Below, piece after piece: positions 1 through 10,812 of a stretch of 64,000 nt of DNA. Below the pieces are notes generated by a model that saw only the letters and a list, made by a program, of their open reading frames with translations, made no database searches and had not been told where the DNA came from. Position 1 is the stretch's first letter; every line of letters begins with the position of its first letter. Position numbers and translations under genes: made by a program. Origin of the DNA: Sipunculus nudus (taxonomy: Eukaryota; Annelida; Sipuncula; Golfingiida; Sipunculidae); contig CM049310.1 in NCBI GenBank assembly GCA_026874595.1, forward strand, positions 69,017,556 through 69,081,555, read 5' to 3'.

Positions 1-690
1 GTCATTTTTGCCTGGCATTCATGGGTATATTTGCTTTTGGTGAAAATTGCTCATATCTCAGGAATGGTTCATGGCCATCCATCTTGGAAAGTTTTCTGGT
101 AAACCAGACAGATGGCGCCACTTGGTGTTGTAGAATAAATAAATGTCCTTTTTTCAGGAGTAACTTGCCATATTTGCCTGAATTTATCCAAATCCATAGA
201 TCTTGGACTCCTCCATCTTGTACTCAAGACTGGTGCAGCCACCTGCAATTATTTTCCTGTGGCATCCATCCATACATCTGCTTTGGGTGAAAATTGCTCA
301 TGTCTCAGGAGTGGTTCAAGGTATTTGTCTGAAATTTGGCATTTCCATCCATCTTCGAAAATTTTCTAGTAAACCAGTTAGATGGCACCACCTACCTTCC
401 TGTTTCTGTAGAATTAATGCTCTTTTCTTAGTAATGGTGTGCTGTATTGGCCTGAACTTGTGCATGTCCATAGATCTTGGCCTGCTCCATCTTGTACTCA
501 AAGACTGGTGGCGCCACGTGCAATCATTTTCCTGTGGTGTCCATACATACATGTGCTTTGGGGGGAAAAGTGCTCATATCTCAGGAATGGTTCAAGATAT
601 TGGTCTGAAATTTTGCATTTCAATCTGTCTTGGAGAGTTTTCTTGTCAACCAGACATTTCTAAGGACTCTTCACAAAATTCATGATTTTT
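1..690 (+). repeat. Degenerate tandem array, ~250-270-bp units
   Basis: Three diverged units start near 39, 286 and 559. Each holds 'gaaaattgctcat..ctcagga..ggttca', then a 'tccatc..tcttgg' stretch and a GGTGGCGCCAC-like core (near 111 and 507). The array probably continues left of the window. Reading frames inside it are incidental. Related units occur near 6800-7110, 14100-15240, 17280-17530 and, inverted, 50640-50790. Confidence 0.7.
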
Positions 691-1428
691 TGCCACCCTG
701 GCAGTCATCTTTCTCATTGTTCAACATTCCTTGAATTCATGGCCACTAGGTCTCATTTAGTTTTGTCCATAGTCTGTGTGTGCACTCAATGACACTCATC
801 AGTTAGGCCCCACTGGTCATTTGGTTATATCTTAAATAGCCAGGTTTCTAATTTGTGGGAACAGGAGTTTGTGTAAATATTACCAATCATCATTCAGTTA
901 AAGCATAGGTGTATTTAAAAAAAGACACTGATAATTAAGAGACATATCAGTAATGACCTTTCAAGTGTTGGAGAAATTTATTATAAACTTGCACACATGC
1001 AATTTGTCAATTTAAAGAGTCAAAATACATTTCAATAACATTGTCTTCCACTTGCATTAGAGTTTGACCAGGACTTGTCCAATCCCTGCTTAAGTCTTCC
1101 ATGAAGTTAACCAAAATATTTATACTGCATGTAGTCCAGAGAGTGCATTTTGTGGATCCTTTTGTAATCCTCAGTGTTTATAAAGGGAATACTGTATACA
1201 AATGTAATGTACTGTTACGTTTATAATCCTAGCATTTTATACAAATGTGTTTTAATAGCAATGCTAAGTATTTTTCAGAATATAATTGAGAAGAAATGTA
1301 CATATATATAGCCATGTGATCTGATGTTTTATCAGTGTTACATAATGTATTGCCATGTAATCTGCATTGCCATCATGGGAAATTGTTTTCATACAATAGT
1401 AGTATGGTGTCAACATGCAAAAGAGGAG
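691..1428. other. No recognised feature
   Basis: AT-rich sequence without coding-like frames, terminal inverted repeats or tandem structure that I can see. Confidence 0.5.
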
Positions 1429-1429
1429 T

Positions 1430-4025
1430 TTTTTTAGCTTAGCTGACTGTAAGTCATCTGAGCTATAGCGATCACTCTTTGTCCGTCTGTCCATCTGTCT
1501 AGCTGTCTGTCCGTCTGTTCGTTAACCAGGCACAAATCATAACTGCTGAACCTAGAATCTTGTAACTTGACATTCTGAGAGGCCCAAGAAAAATCTCTTT
1601 GGAAACCAGAAATTAGGTCTCTGTTACCCATATCCTTTGAGCTATGGGGCCCCAAAGTATTCCCCAAAATAGTAAAAAATTTCATACAAAAACTTCAATA
1701 TCTCATTAACTACATCACTGATGGTCATGATTTTTGGCATACATATTGATCATGAGATGTTCCATCAGTTCCTGCAGACTGGTGGCGCCACCTGTATTTT
1801 TCAATTTTTACGAATTTTTTCTCTTTTTTTGAGACCTTTAAAAATGTGAACATCTGTTAACAGGGCACAAATTGTAAAGACTGGACCTAGAATCTTCCTT
1901 TCTGACACACTGAGAGACCTAAGAAAAGTCCCCATGGAAACCAGAAATTAGGTCTCTGTTACCCATAATCTTTGAGCTATGAGGCCCAAAAGTACTCCCC
2001 AGAATAGTAAAAAATTTCATTCAAAAACTTCAATATCTCATTAACTACATCACTGATGGTTATGATTTTTGGCATACATATTGATCATGAGATGTGTCAT
2101 CAGTTCCTGCAGACTGGTGGTGCCACCTGTTTTTTTTTTAGATTTTATTACTAAATGTTTTCTCTATTTTTGAGACCTTTAAAAATGTGAACACCTATTA
2201 ACAGGGCACAAAGCATAAAGACTGGACTTAAAATCTTCATTCTTGACACAGTGAGAGACCTATGAAAAGTCTCCATGGAAACCTGAAATAATGTCTCTGT
2301 TACCCATATCCTATGAGCTGTAGGACTCCCCATAACCCTCCTGAATAATGGCAAATTTGATAAAAAACTGCAACATCTCAATAACTACAACACCAATGGT
2401 CATGATTTTTGGCATAAATATTGATCAAGAGGTGTTGTGTTCCATCAGTTCCTGCAGACTGGTGGTGCCACCTGTATTTTTTTTCAAATTTTTACAATCT
2501 TTTTTTCTCTATTTTTGAGACCTCTAAAGATGTAGTTATCTGTCAACAGGGTACAAATCGTAACAACTGGTTCTAGAATCTTCATTCTTAAAACACAGGG
2601 AGACCCATGAAATGTCTCCATGGAAACCTAAAATTAGGTCCCTGTTACCCATATCCTTTGAGCTATGGCACTCCAAAGTACAGCTCAGAATAATGGAAAA
2701 TTTGATTAAAAAACTGCAATATCTCAATAACTACAACACTGATGGTCATGATTTTTTGTATACATATTGATCAAGAGGTGTTGTGTTCCATCAGTTCCTA
2801 CAGACTGGTGGCACCATGCATCTATATTTTTTTCAAATTTATACAATTCTCTATTTATGAGACCATTAAGGATACAGTTATCTGTCAACAGGGTACAAAT
2901 TGTAAGACTGGACCTGTTAACCAAGCACAAATCTTAACCACTAGACCTAAAATCTTCATTCTTGACACACAGGGAGACCCATGAAAAGTCTCCATGGAAA
3001 CCTGAAATTAGGTCTCTGTTGCCCATATTCTTCAAGCTATAGGACCCTGAAGTATCCCTCAGAATAATGGACAATTTCATACAAAAGCTGAAGTATCTGA
3101 ACAACTAATGCAGAGATCACAATGATTCTTTGCATGGATACTGATTATGGAGTGTTTCATCAGTTTCTGCAGACTGCCACCTATATTTTATTCAATTTTT
3201 TTTCTCTATTTTTGAGACCTTTAAGGATGCTGTCATCTGTTGACGTGGCACAAATTGTAACAACTGGACCTAATCTTCATTCTTGTCATGCAAGGAGGCC
3301 CATGAAAAGTGTCTGTGGAAACCTGAAATTAGGTCTCTGTTTCCCATATTCTTCAAGCTATAGGACCCTGAAGTATCCCTCAGAATAATGGACAATTTCA
3401 TACAAAAGCTGAAGTATCTGAACAACTAATGCAGAGATCACAATGATTCTTTGCATGGATACTGATTATGGAGTGTTTCATCAGTTTCTGCAGACTGCCA
3501 CCTATATTTTATTCAATTTTTTTTCTCTATTTTTGAGACCTTTAAGGATGCTGTCATCTGTTGACGTGGCACAAATTGTAACAACTGGACCTAATCTTCA
3601 TTCTTGTCATGCAAGGAGGCCCATGAAAAGTGTCTGTGGAAACCTGAAATTAGGTCTCTGTTTCCCATATCCTTCAAGCTATAGGACTCTGAAGTATCCC
3701 TCAGAATAACGGAAAATTTGATACAAAAGCTGAAGTATCTGAACAACTAATGCAGAGGTCACCATGATTCTTTGCATGGATATTGGCCATTAAGTGTTTT
3801 TATTCATTTTCTGCAGACTGGTGGAGCCACTGGTATTTTTTTTAAAGTTTAACCATTTTTTCTCTATTTTTTAAGATATATAAATACAGACACAATCTTT
3901 GCCTGTTGGTTAATCTGTTTGATGCTTCAGTTGAATGGGTATATACTACCAATCAGATGATACAATTTCCTTTTGCGAATCTCTTCCCAGTCAGCTGAGT
4001 GTCATGACCCATGGGTCACTTGTTT
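1430..4025 (+). mobile_element. Full-length hairpin-ended, tandem-repeat-bearing element
   Basis: The left end near 1435-1466 is a near-palindromic hairpin (TAGCTTAGCTGACT...AGTCATCTGAGCTA), followed by a 'gtccgtctgtcc' simple stretch. The interior is seven or so ~320-340-bp units, each with 'gttaacagggcacaaat', 'acctgaaattaggtctctgtta', 'caatatctcaataact' and 'ctgcagactggtggcgccacct'. The right end at 3989-4025 carries CAGTCAGCTGAGTGTCATG and the perfect palindrome TGACCCATGGGTCA (4005-4018). No transposase is present, so it is non-autonomous. The layout recalls satellite-carrying Helentron-type elements of bivalves, but the class is not proven. Confidence 0.7.
3010..3651 (+). repeat. Near-identical 321-bp tandem duplication inside the element
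   Basis: Two successive units of 321 bp (about 3010-3330 and 3331-3651) are almost base-for-base identical, while neighbouring units of the same array differ at many positions. This points to a recent unequal exchange or replication slippage. Confidence 0.85.
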
Positions 4026-4186
4026 TATTTCGTCCATAAGCTATGTGATTCTGGGAACAGGGTAGTGCTAATTCAGTCTCATTTATAAATATACAACTCT
4101 CAGTCTGTGTAAAATAAATATCATTTCTTATCAGCCTCCTTGTGTTATTATAATTTCATTATCAGAGCAGGATCCTGAATGAACCA

Positions 4187-4330
4187 TTATGCTCCTCTTC
4201 CAGCCATGGCCTGTTCACATGCTTGGTGATTTTGCCATAACAATCGAATGTTTCTTTTGTCACTGTACAAGGACATCAAGGCAATCGATGTTTCCACACT
4301 ATCACTTTCTTCAGCATCAGCACAAAATTG
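4187..4330 (-). other. Unrecognised short open frame
   Basis: On the minus strand an open stretch reads ADAEESDSVETSIALMSLY and ends GRGA then a stop. The composition looks somewhat coding-like, but there is no strong splice acceptor and I recognise no family. It could be a relic or chance frame. Confidence 0.15.
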
Positions 4331-4536
4331 AATGACAGACATCACAGATGTATACAGTAAATACAGTATAAATGATTTAAGCAACATTTTTATTCACTAG
4401 CTGGTTCATATGTTATAAACATTATACAGAATGGCAGACATCACAGATGTAAAGATGAAATACAGTATAAATGATATAAGCAACATTTTTATCCACTAGC
4501 TGGTACATATGTTATAAACATTATACAGACAGTGTG
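4325..4536 (+). repeat. Tandem duplication, ~110-bp period
   Basis: 'gacagacatcacagatgta...tataaacattatacaga' occurs twice in a row (about 4332-4430 and 4433-4536) with few differences. Confidence 0.8.
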
Positions 4537-4639
4537 TGGCCACAACATTAACCACCACCATTGATTTTTCAACAAAAAAGGGGGAATATTCTTTTAGCTC
4601 AATTCCATGAAAGCTCTCCAAGTTGAAGGAAGAGCATGC

Positions 4640-4840
4640 AGGGGCAGATCCAGGATTTGGGAAAAGGCGGGGTCCAACCCAGGAGGACAAATGAAAACCC
4701 TAAAAAAGGTCCTCAGGTCTGAAAAAGGGGGGGGGGGGTCCAGGCAGCAAAATTTTGTCTGAAGCCCTTAAAAAAACATTGTTTCTGATGAAAAAGGGGG
4801 TTCCGGACCCCCCCCCCCCCCTTGGATCCGCTTCTGGCAT
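4640..4840 (+). mobile_element. Small MITE with GGGGCAGATCC-type ends
   Basis: Begins 'caggggcagatccaggattt' and ends 'ccccttggatccgcttctgg', forming imperfect inverted ends. The middle is G-run and C-run rich (poly-G near 4727-4738, poly-C near 4808-4822). A related, less complete copy is at 58858-58960. Confidence 0.6.
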
Positions 4841-5150
4841 GGAAATATGCCAGATACTATAATTAACATCTGATGCAAACTACTCCAAATCTGTCTAAAG
4901 GTGCATACACCCATAGGCTGGCCTTTTCATCTAAGATCATATGAATGTGATCTCCTATAGGGCTGAACACCAATTTAGACAATATTGCAAAGAGGAATGC
5001 ACTTTTGACTCACAATGTAGGGTATGTTCTCAGACAAATCAATAATTTTTTAAAAGAATTTATGCAAATTATAATAGAATTATAAGCAAATTTAAAAAAA
5101 CAGCATAGTATGATATTTAATTCAGTAAAGAATGTATTAAACTCGACTGT
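4841..5150. other. No recognised feature
   Basis: AT-rich DNA between repeat fragments. Nothing coding-like or structured seen. Confidence 0.4.
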
Positions 5151-5440
5151 CTTTGCCAAGCTGAGCTATAGCGGTCATCCTTTGTGGTCCAATTGTTAAC
5201 GGCACAAATCATAACGGTTAGACCTAGCAACTTCTAACTTTAATTTCATAGAGGTCAGTGAAAGTTCTTTTGGGAAACCTGAAATAAGGTCACTGCTACC
5301 TATATTCCTCAAGTCACACAAGTCTGTTTAGGCAAACCCAGAATAATTAAAAATTTGATACAAAGGCTCCTGTATCTTGATAATTAATGCATGGATTGCC
5401 ATGAACCTTGCCTTGATTATTGTATCAGCCAAAACTAGAG
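5151..5440 (+). mobile_element. Truncated copy of the hairpin-ended element
   Basis: Starts in a damaged hairpin end ('aagctgagctatagcggtcatcc'), then 'gttaacggcacaaatcataa', 'gaaacctgaaataaggtcactg' and 'gatacaaaggctcctgtatctt'. These are the same order of modules as in the element at 1430-4025. The far end is missing. Confidence 0.6.
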
Positions 5441-6155
5441 TTTTGTGGATACTATGTTTTTAAGGGGGTTCTGCCTGTCACGGTCTCATTCCAGGCAAAA
5501 ACTGAAACAAGGTCAGACTTCAGGTTCTTTTATAATGTCTCAAGTTTTTGAGGAATTTCTAAGGATTGACTTTCATACCAGCATGTTTTTAACAAAGAGA
5601 AGAGTCAAAGAGCTTAATAATATGTTTATTTACACTAAATACAAAAACAGATGAAATTTGAGTGGCATCAGTCTCCTGCAGACAGTTCCCTTAATACATA
5701 AGCCCGTATCCTCAAAGGTATTACACAAGGCAAGCTGGTAGACAAACAAACAGACCACAGCCTTTAAAAATAAACAATCCATCCACTATTATCCCAAAAG
5801 ATTAACAATTCTGTTTTGGTCATTTTTATAGATCGCTTGTGGATGTTTATCTGAACTCCTATATACTTTGATATACTGAAGTCAAGGTAAAGATATTGTC
5901 AGGGGTACCACTTGACTTCTTATGTAACAATTAAATAAGGTCCATATGCTATAGTTTCATGAGCTCTTTATATAGAGGAGCAAAAGGACGTGTAAGAATA
6001 CCAGTATACAGCAGAAGTTAGGAATATAGTCGGAACTTTAGAAATGACTGAAATACTAGTTACACTACAGAGTCTTAACATGCAGACTTCCAGTATTACC
6101 ATATCTTTTTACTGTGCTGCATAAATATAAGTTTTGTTGAGTTTTAAAGCAGTAC
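5441..6155. other. No recognised feature
   Basis: Unique-looking AT-rich DNA. The stretch 5834-5889 has good splice-like borders (ttttatag / aaggtaaag), but all three plus-strand frames contain stops. Confidence 0.35.
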
Positions 6156-6179
6156 ATGCATAAAGGCTTACCACAGACA

Positions 6180-6299
6180 TCGATTAAATGGCCCTCCACT
6201 GGTTGGTCATACCACTCCACCAAAAGTCAGCTTAGACCACGACGCGACAGTATCCCCTCTCGCAGTTCAAAGAGTTCGCCACCAGGGGTACCAGGAGTA
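6180..6299 (+). CDS. Candidate exon, unidentified plus-strand gene
   Basis: A GC-richer island follows a possible acceptor (cttaccacag). One frame reads RHRLNGPPLVG through LAVQRVRHQGYQE and then TAA at 6297-6299. A second frame reads TSIKWPSTGW through SSPPGVPG into a consensus-like donor (GGA|GTAAGC at 6297). Either it is a terminal exon, with AATAAA at about 6345, or it splices to the next candidate at 6495. No family is recognised and the frame is unresolved. A non-coding explanation is possible. Confidence 0.3.
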
Positions 6300-6494
6300 A
6301 GCCAGTTCATACACACACTGGTTCAAATATGCTGTAACTTTCCAAATAAATGTCAGTGTATTAAATTTGTAATGTTGGCAATATTTTTTTTAAATAGCTG
6401 GTCTCCCTTGACATCATAAAATGACCCTCAGGTTATATCATTGAAATGTCCAGCTACAGCAAGTGGTGAGCTCCACATACACATCTTTCTCCAG

Positions 6495-6634
6495 AGAGTG
6501 TCTTGCCAACTGAAGCTCACAAGCTGTCCAGTTTGCCTCAAGCAAGACCACTAAAACCCACCAACCCTGCTAACAATGAATTAGTGCAGCCTACGTTTAA
6601 TGCAAAAGAAAAAAATGAAAAAGGCTGTGTGTAA
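6495..6634 (+). CDS. Candidate exon, unidentified plus-strand gene
   Basis: Follows a strong acceptor (cacatctttctccag). One frame reads SVLPTEAHKLSSLPQ, then ARPLKPTNPANNELV and NAKEKNEKGCV, ending TAA: a Pro-rich, polar, tail-like sequence. The other frames stop earlier (ECLAN* or QDH*). Which frame follows the previous candidate exon depends on an unseen upstream phase. I do not recognise the protein. Confidence 0.28.
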
Positions 6635-6789
6635 GCAGCTTGTAATGGATGACTGGGCAGGGATCAATACACTGACAAAAAGGGGACCTGCCAGGGTTAA
6701 CAGGATAGGTGTACTGCATACCTGAGTACAAAGGCACCCATGACGCATCCAAAATAGCCAAAAGTCCCTGGGCTTGCATGATCATATTT

Positions 6790-7115
6790 CTTGGATCTCT
6801 CCATCTCATATGTGAGACTAGTAGCGCCAGCTACAATATTTTTTATGTGGTGTCCATCCATGCTTTTGCCATCTGTTCGTCTAGGTGACAGGTTCAATGT
6901 TGGGGGCTGAAATTTTGCATGTCCATAGATCTTGCATACATCTATCTCGTATTCAAGACTGGTGGCACCATCTGTAATTGTTTTCATGTGGCGTCAATCC
7001 GTCCATATGTGTTTGGTGAAAATTTTTCATATCTCAGGAGCAGATGGATGTATCAGCCTGAAATTTTGCATGTTTATCCATCTTAAATAGCTTTGTTGTG
7101 GACTAGACAAGAGGC
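6790..7115 (-). repeat. Copy of the ~260-280-bp 'tctcagga...gaaattttgcatg' repeat
   Basis: Contains 'ctgaaattttgcatgtcca', 'gactggtggcaccatctg' and 'aatttttcatatctcagga', matching units at 1-690 and 14100-15240. Open frames here are shadows of the repeat. Confidence 0.6.
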
Positions 7116-7119
7116 ACTC

Positions 7120-7965
7120 CCTGCTATTCCGTCTTTAGCGAACCTATGAGCTTATGCGATGGCGCGGCGGCGTCCTTCCGCCGTCCAATCTCAGAAATTA
7201 AAAATCTCAGAAACGGCTGGAGCTATCATCATCAAATTTTATGTTAATGTTGGTCACTTGAGTCATATCTGAAATTGAGGTATTGGTGGCGCCACCTGCA
7301 TTGGTATTTTTTGTACGGGGCCAACGGTGCCCAAAGCATACAGAAGGTTACAAAAAACCTTCTTTGGAAGCGTGAAGCCAAAATGTTTAATATTGCATAG
7401 AAATGCTCCTAGGGTAGTGCTTTCTTATGTTTGTTCAAATGGTCTTTGTTCAATGACTTTTTGCCGAGTTTATGGGATGCTGAATATAGCCAAATGTTAT
7501 AGCAGCCCATTTCTGCTCAGTGGCTACAAAGATCTTCTTCTCAAAAACAACTGGGTCCAATTCTTTAATCCCACACATGAATGATCCTCAGATGTTGATA
7601 ATTCAAATTTGTTCAAATGGTTTTGATTCAGTGATTTTCTTAGATTTTATACAGGAAAAGTTAAAAAGATATAAAAATCTTCTTCACCGAAACTGTCAAG
7701 CCAAATTTACCAAAATATCACAGAAATGATCCTTGGAACAATCTTTCTCAAGTTTGTTCCAATGGTTCCAGTTCGGAGAATTTTGGCTGAGTTACAGTAA
7801 AAAAAGCACACTAAAATTAAAATCTCAGAAACGGCTAGAGTTATCATCACCAAATTTTATGCCAATGTTTGTCATGCGAGTCATATCTGAAATTAAGGTA
7901 TTGGTTGTTCCACCTACATCTGTTTTTTACAAACAAAAATGTAATTTTAGACTCTTCTAGCTTAT
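7120..7965 (+). repeat. Mollusc-type repeat with ~165-bp internal units
   Basis: Opens with 'cctatgagcttatgcgatgg' and a 'gtccttccgccgtccaatctc' stretch, then GGTGGCGCCACC (exact, 7285-7296). Three units with 'cttcttctcaaaaac', 'aaatttgttcaaatggtt' and 'ttttggctgagtta' follow. The same organisation recurs at 15785-16850. No protein is encoded. Confidence 0.65.
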
Positions 7966-8224
7966 ACACTGTTTATGATCAAACTGTTAAGCTGATTGGT
8001 TTAAACTTTGGAAAAATTATTCTATGGTAGGGTTCTGCCAGTTTTGTAAGAATAGGTTGGGTAAATGCAGCTTTATAAAAGCAGTGTAGCCAATTGAAAA
8101 AGGCTTACTGTGTTTGAAAACATTTGACAACATGCCGAGTTTCAGCAGCCAAGTCAAGAGGTCACTCAGTTCAACCAGGTGGGGTCCAGACATCACCATG
8201 GCAACTGACCTGGCTCTGTCTGGT

Positions 8225-8287
8225 GTCTAGACAATATGTCTAGATGTCTAGACGTATCGTCTAGATGTCTAGACACATCGTCTAGAC
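8225..8287. repeat. Cluster of six GTCTAGAY palindromes on a 21-bp period
   Basis: GTCTAGAC or GTCTAGAT occurs at 8225, 8238, 8246, 8259, 8267 and 8280. Spacing alternates 13/8/13/8/13, i.e. three 21-bp units each with two copies. See findings. Confidence 0.9.
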
Positions 8288-8339
8288 GCGGAATGCCAAG
8301 ATTAGAACTATTAGACGTTTATCTTTCAACTGTTTGAAA

Positions 8340-8760
8340 AAACTTGGTTTGCATTTTTAGCCAATCTGTGAGCTTATGCAGTGGTGTGGCGTCATCTGTC
8401 TTCCGTCGTTTGTTGCGCGTCATAGCTATCTCAGAAAGGGCAGGAGCTAGCATCACCAAATTATTTGCAAAAAAATTTGCCATCTAAAAAATTCTATCGG
8501 ATTTTGCCTATTTCTTGGCTTACTGCATTTTCTAAGATTTTATAGGGAAAAAGCTAAAAAAACCTTAAGAAATGTTCTTCTCCAAAACCTTGCTGCCAAA
8601 TTGTCTGTTAATCTGTCCAAATAATCCTCCCTCTAATCATCGTCAAAAATCATGAAAATTACATTTTTCTGAAAAACATCTGGTTTTATAGATGTTTGCT
8701 ACATCTATCTTTTCACAAAAACACGTTCCTGGGGTTGTTTTGTATCAATTAGAAAAATAA
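8340..8760 (+). repeat. Truncated copy of the 7.1-kb-type repeat
   Basis: 'ccaatctgtgagcttatgca', 'gtggcgtcatctgtcttccg', 'atctcagaaagggcaggagc' and 'ttttctaagattttatagg' match the opening of the repeats at 7120 and 15785. Confidence 0.6.
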
Positions 8761-8779
8761 GTATTTTAATTCAGATGTC

Positions 8780-9850
8780 AACCTCACGTGGGGTGCAAAC
8801 AGGACCAACTGTCAGCTCGGCGAGAGTTAGCAGCGTGTAAGCTGCTTATTGGTTAACCATGCGCTCGCGGTATTAGGCAAATGGTTGATTGACAGGCGTG
8901 TGGAAGCCGCGGTCAGTCAGCCGGGAAAGAGCTTATCTACATTACCGGCACTTACTAATTGGCACTAATTAATACAAACACGTCCCCCTATACGCCTAAC
9001 CCAGAAGTAAACTGTACATCGTATTCCTCCAGTCGCCGAATAATGTCTATGTCACTGCCCTAAAATATGTTAGTGTCACCAAATAATGGTCCTAGCACCA
9101 AAAATATACCCAGAAATATGAATTTACCGATTGTTATTTCTGTAATATTGACCCTGTAATACACTATAACATTTTCTCCTAGGGTCCATCATTACATCGC
9201 CAAAACCATTACCGAATACATCGTTCCTTCTTCTAGAATATACACTATCTTTAAACTTAACTTCATGGGTCGAAGAAAATAGAGTAGAATGAGCGAAGAT
9301 AAAATTCACTATTTGAACGAGAGACAGTCACATACTGCTGATCACAAGGTTCCCGTGTCGTAAGTGGAGGATGTAGATAAACGTCGAGGGTGGTGCAGCA
9401 ATATGGGACTGCGTTGCACGATTGAATTTTGTGAGAGGAACGCGGCACCAAGTTACACCACCACGTCGCCTGGTAACAAATTTTGCGAAGTGAACCGCGC
9501 CGGAGAGCTCCATGAGAGCGTTCGGTAAAGGAAGAGCGGCCGCAGCACGATTTAGCGCGTATATGACTGGTGTAAATAAATCTAATGAGAGAGAGAGAAA
9601 TGTGTTGCTGCTAGCTATGTAGTGTCTCATATATAATTTTGAAAGGGAGAGACAAGCTGTTAATTGGATTAGGGTATATGGTGGTCTTAATGAGAGCGCA
9701 GAGTAAACAGAGTAATCGTTCTTATCAGTCACTTCACACCTGACGCGTGCCCCGGCGCGGTAGCCCATGACCTGATTACCGATGACCGACCCCTCGGACC
9801 TGTAAGCTCCGCCTACTTTAGTTTGATAGTTCTCCGGTTGTCATGATGCC
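8780..9850. promoter_or_regulatory. CG-richer island with X-box-like motif; possible promoter
   Basis: G+C and CpG rise clearly above the surroundings (e.g. 'cggcgagagttagcagcgtg', 'gaaccgcgccggagagctcc', 'cgcgtgccccggcgcggtag'). GTCGCC-T-GGTAAC at 9465-9477 fits the RFX X-box pattern perfectly with a 1-bp spacer. A 146-codon open frame on the minus strand (9768-9328) looks incidental. It may be the promoter or first exon of a gene not otherwise visible, or an unmethylated repeat. Confidence 0.25.
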
Positions 9851-10700
9851 TAATAAAATCCTTTTTTTAACATTGATAAACCATTAAATTTTATAATTAA
9901 TATATTGAAACCGATTCTCATCGGAACATTTAGTGAAAAAATACAACTGTCACTTGCGCTTATATCCCTGTTTTCCACTCAAAACGAAATTTCTCTTCCC
10001 AAACAGTTTTTGGCCGTTTTCTCAAAACAGTATTTCAGGAGACTGTACGGTCTTCAGAGCGATATTTCTCAAAAACCATCCAATATAGAGTCTTCAAATT
10101 TTGCATATAGGTAAATCAACAAGTATTCTAAAATGCGTTTTTTTCTTTTTCCTATATCGTTTTTAGTGTAGTAGAAATACGTTATTTAAACGAAATAAGT
10201 ACTGTTAACTTCACACATTTTTGTTTTAATTTAAATTCATTATGAAAAAAAGACAATAAATATATATAAAAAAAAACTCCTGGAGATATTTGTATGTAGT
10301 TTCAAATGATACTATTTCCAAATACATACCCTATGCCAATTTTGAGATATACTAGTATCCAATTAAAAAAAATAATTTTAAATCATTTCAAGTTTTAAAT
10401 TTTCAAAGTGGACACTGTTACACTTTTTAAATATATTTCATCTGATAGAGATTATTCTCAAGATTCTAAATATATATACATCACTGTGTCTAAAATTATT
10501 ATTAATATGAATTCTAAAGCTAAATTAAATCAAGGTTGTTTGACGATGATTAGACCTTAATCTGTCCAAATAATCCTCCCTGGCAAAAAAAAATATATCC
10601 AAAACATCCAAGTTGTATTCGCCAAAACAGAGTTTTGCGATACTTTTCAGTGAGACACCACCGCCACCTCCACTGCCGCCGCATAGGTTTCTGGAGGATT
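9851..10700. other. AT-rich DNA, no recognised gene
   Basis: Strongly AT-rich with short poly-A/poly-T runs. The plus-strand 69-codon frame at 9905-10114 has no recognisable features. Confidence 0.4.
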
Positions 10701-10702
10701 CC

Positions 10703-10812
10703 ATGCCAGATGCGCTACTCCCAAATGCGCACCTGTCAGTTACGCTACTGCCAGATTCGCAACTGCCATATGCGCCAAATTCCAGTTGCGCCTCATGCCA
10801 TATGCGCAACAA
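10703..10812 (+). repeat. 15-16-bp minisatellite in left foldback arm
   Basis: About seven degenerate units of the form 'cagatgcgctactgc' or 'catatgcgcaactgc'. The mirror copy is at 13862-13972. Translations look repetitive (CQMRYSQMR-like) for this reason only. Confidence 0.75.

Noticed and set aside
203-685. 160-codon plus-strand frame at the window start
   Set aside because: It runs through degenerate tandem repeat units; the peptide merely repeats with the DNA unit.
1781-1792. GGTGGCGCCACC as a retroviral primer-binding site (resembles TGGCGCC)
   Set aside because: It recurs inside tandem units, is palindromic, and is not preceded by an LTR end.
3122-3709. Two identical 88-codon frames as a possible gene pair
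   Set aside because: They are the same frame in two copies of a 321-bp repeat unit; other units of the array break the frame.
1430-4025. CRISPR-like array
   Set aside because: Units are ~320 bp with no spacer pattern and the genome is clearly eukaryotic; this is a tandem repeat.
9328-9768. 146-codon open frame on the minus strand
   Set aside because: No recognisable domain. It lies in a CG-rich stretch where chance open frames are long, and has no splice or 3'-end support.
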